Positions 8,797-9,939 of a DNA stretch of 9,939 nt are shown piece after piece. Numbering within the stretch: position 1 is the first letter of the stretch; each line of letters starts with the position of its first letter. The DNA lies in the NCBI GenBank assembly GCA_003560935.1, contig PWJF01000026.1, positions 1 through 9,939 of the forward strand. The letters are read 5' to 3'. Position numbers and translations under genes: made by a program. This DNA is from Ignavibacteriales bacterium. Lineage in GTDB: Bacteria; Bacteroidota; Ignavibacteria; T3Sed10-11. Below the pieces are notes generated by a model. The model was not told the origin of the DNA. It made no database searches and saw only the letters and a list, made by a program, of their open reading frames with translations.

Positions 8797-8865
8797 ATTT
8801 TGTTATAGTTTCGGGTTTATTGATTGTCAGAGAAGAATTCCTCCGGTTCGTTTCTTTATACACCA

Positions 8866-9939
8866 TTAAAAATTATACCGAACCCCCAGATCCATGGTAA
8901 AGCCATAGTACTCTGTATATGTTGGCTGCACCAATGCAGCTCCCCGGAAATTTCTGTCGGGTCTGTTATTCAAATTACTGAAGTTAGCGAATAATTGAAT
9001 TCCTAATCCAACTTTCTGTCGGACCGTAAAATCCCACCGTGCATAATCGCCAGTAAAGTGATCATATTCAGGATACACATCGATAAATGCTACCCTATCA
9101 GTTTGGAACAGATACGAAAAGCGGGCAGAGAATCCCTTATAGTCATACCCGATGGTTGCGTTTAATATTTGTGCAGCTTGATCCGGCATACGCGTCGTTC
9201 GGGTTGTGTCAATGAGTTCATATCCAAAAATATTCGGTCGCTGAATTACATATCTCCTCATGAAATACAATTGTTTTTCCATTTCGGACCAAATTGCGGT
9301 AAAATTAATGTTGAATACTAATCCTTGAAACGGAGGAGGCAGGTACCAGAAGTTCGTTTGCCAATCGAGTTCGAATCCTTTATATGTCGCCGGATATGGA
9401 TTATTAATAAACGTATCGACTTGCGGCTGAGAACGTCGATACCAATGCTCCGGAATGTTCATACCCGGAAGCGGATCGACAAATCCCCACGCAAGGTAAT
9501 ACCTGGTTTGAAATATTAAATCTTTAACATTTTTATGGAATCCGGCAACGGTAAAAAAACCGATATGTTTCTGATACACCGAGATTGCGGCATCATAATT
9601 TGTTGAGTGCGCAGGTCTTAATTCAGCGTTAGCGGCACGGGCGTACGTACCCCAGTTGTTCATTTGTGTGATCGGTGCGTATTGCATATAGTCGGGGCGG
9701 ATCAGCGTTTCGGTCCGCGCAAGCCGGACTTGCAGCCAATTCGTCGGACGAATGACAGCATGTAACATCGGTAAGAAGAATTCATTTTCACGTTCGTTTG
9801 TTACTTCTTCATAATCGGCGGGAGGCTCTTCTTGCATCGCAACGATCACTTCCCTAAAACGTTGTCCGTTATATCTTGAGTAATCTCTTTCATATCGAAT
9901 ACCGGGTATGAACGTTACATATCGACCGTAATTTAATTC
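8866..9939 (-). CDS. TonB-dependent outer-membrane receptor, C-terminal barrel (5' end beyond window)
   Basis: The frame is open from the right edge to a TAA at 8866, giving the last 357 residues; the GTG/ATG codons near 9849 are internal, because in-frame coding continues upstream ('NYGRYVTFIPGIRYERDYSR'). Alternating beta strands and the terminal 'FTMDLGVRYNF' with C-terminal Phe are typical of outer-membrane barrels. 'LPMLHAVIRPTNWLQVRLAR', 'LIRPDYMQYAP', 'LRPAHSTNYDAAISVYQKHI' and 'GFFTVAGFHKNVKDLIF' match the last third of TonB-dependent receptors. The plug domain and TonB box lie outside the window. It would import a ligand, probably oligosaccharide given the neighbours, using energy from TonB-ExbBD. 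It is followed by the secreted beta-helix gene without a recognisable terminator between, so the two are probably one transcript. No SusD-like partner follows it, so I do not call it SusC. Confidence 0.92.
   Translation of the reverse strand, partial: ELNYGRYVTFIPGIRYERDYSRYNGQRFREVIVAMQEEPPADYEEVTNERENEFFLPMLHAVIRPTNWLQVRLARTETLIRPDYMQYAPITQMNNWGTYARAANAELRPAHSTNYDAAISVYQKHIGFFTVAGFHKNVKDLIFQTRYYLAWGFVDPLPGMNIPEHWYRRSQPQVDTFINNPYPATYKGFELDWQTNFWYLPPPFQGLVFNINFTAIWSEMEKQLYFMRRYVIQRPNIFGYELIDTTRTTRMPDQAAQILNATIGYDYKGFSARFSYLFQTDRVAFIDVYPEYDHFTGDYARWDFTVRQKVGLGIQLFANFSNLNNRPDRNFRGAALVQPTYTEYYGFTMDLGVRYNF

Noticed and set aside
8783..8865. Possible terminator or regulatory RNA between receptor and secreted-protein genes
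   Set aside because: I found no convincing stem with a T run; only the Shine-Dalgarno at 8791-8796 stands out.
9849..9849. Possible GTG start of a short 327-residue protein
   Set aside because: The frame stays open upstream to the window edge with barrel-like sequence, so this is an internal codon of the TonB-dependent receptor.

Overview
All genes in this window lie on the minus strand, so biological order runs from position 9939 down to 1. It looks like a carbohydrate-utilisation locus from a Gram-negative bacterium of the FCB superphylum. The best clue is the C-terminal secretion signal of the large protein at 8782-6197, a type IX secretion (T9SS) type A sorting domain with the 'NQNYPNPFNPSTTIRYSIP' core. 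That wording is common in Ignavibacteria, Calditrichota, Balneola/Rhodothermia and candidate groups such as KSB1. A TonB-dependent receptor, two lipoprotein signal peptides and one strong Shine-Dalgarno (8796-8791) fit such a lineage better than classical Bacteroidales. The species cannot be named from the sequence.

Layout in transcription order: (a) 9939-8866, C-terminal barrel of a TonB-dependent outer-membrane receptor, cut by the window edge. (b) 8782-6197, a secreted 861-residue protein with a parallel beta-helix, two carbohydrate-binding-like modules and a T9SS tail. (c) 6153-6122, a strong intrinsic terminator. (d) 6077-4164, a sodium:solute symporter (SSS family). (e) 4131-2914, a GH130 phosphorylase very like 4-O-beta-D-mannosyl-D-glucose phosphorylase. 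(f) 2927-1662, a cytoplasmic AGE-family epimerase (cellobiose/mannobiose 2-epimerase type), overlapping (e) by 14 nt. (g) 1636-932, a broken lipoprotein gene of the sugar-phosphate isomerase/epimerase TIM-barrel type, with an apparent internal deletion and two frame changes. (h) 872-1, the first 290 codons of a second AGE-family protein, this one with a lipoprotein signal; it runs off the left edge.

The core d-e-f matches the mannan-catabolic logic described in Bacteroides fragilis: beta-1,4-mannobiose is imported, epimerised at its reducing end to mannosyl-glucose, then phosphorolysed to mannose 1-phosphate and glucose. Genes a and b would provide outer-membrane uptake and extracellular glycan binding or processing. 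No endo-mannanase and no SusD-like protein is visible here. The most unusual points are the exported AGE-family paralogue beside the cytoplasmic one, and the decayed exported isomerase between them. Intergenic gaps are short (largest 119 bp, between b and d, holding the terminator). I saw no RNA gene, CRISPR array, insertion sequence or plus-strand gene.
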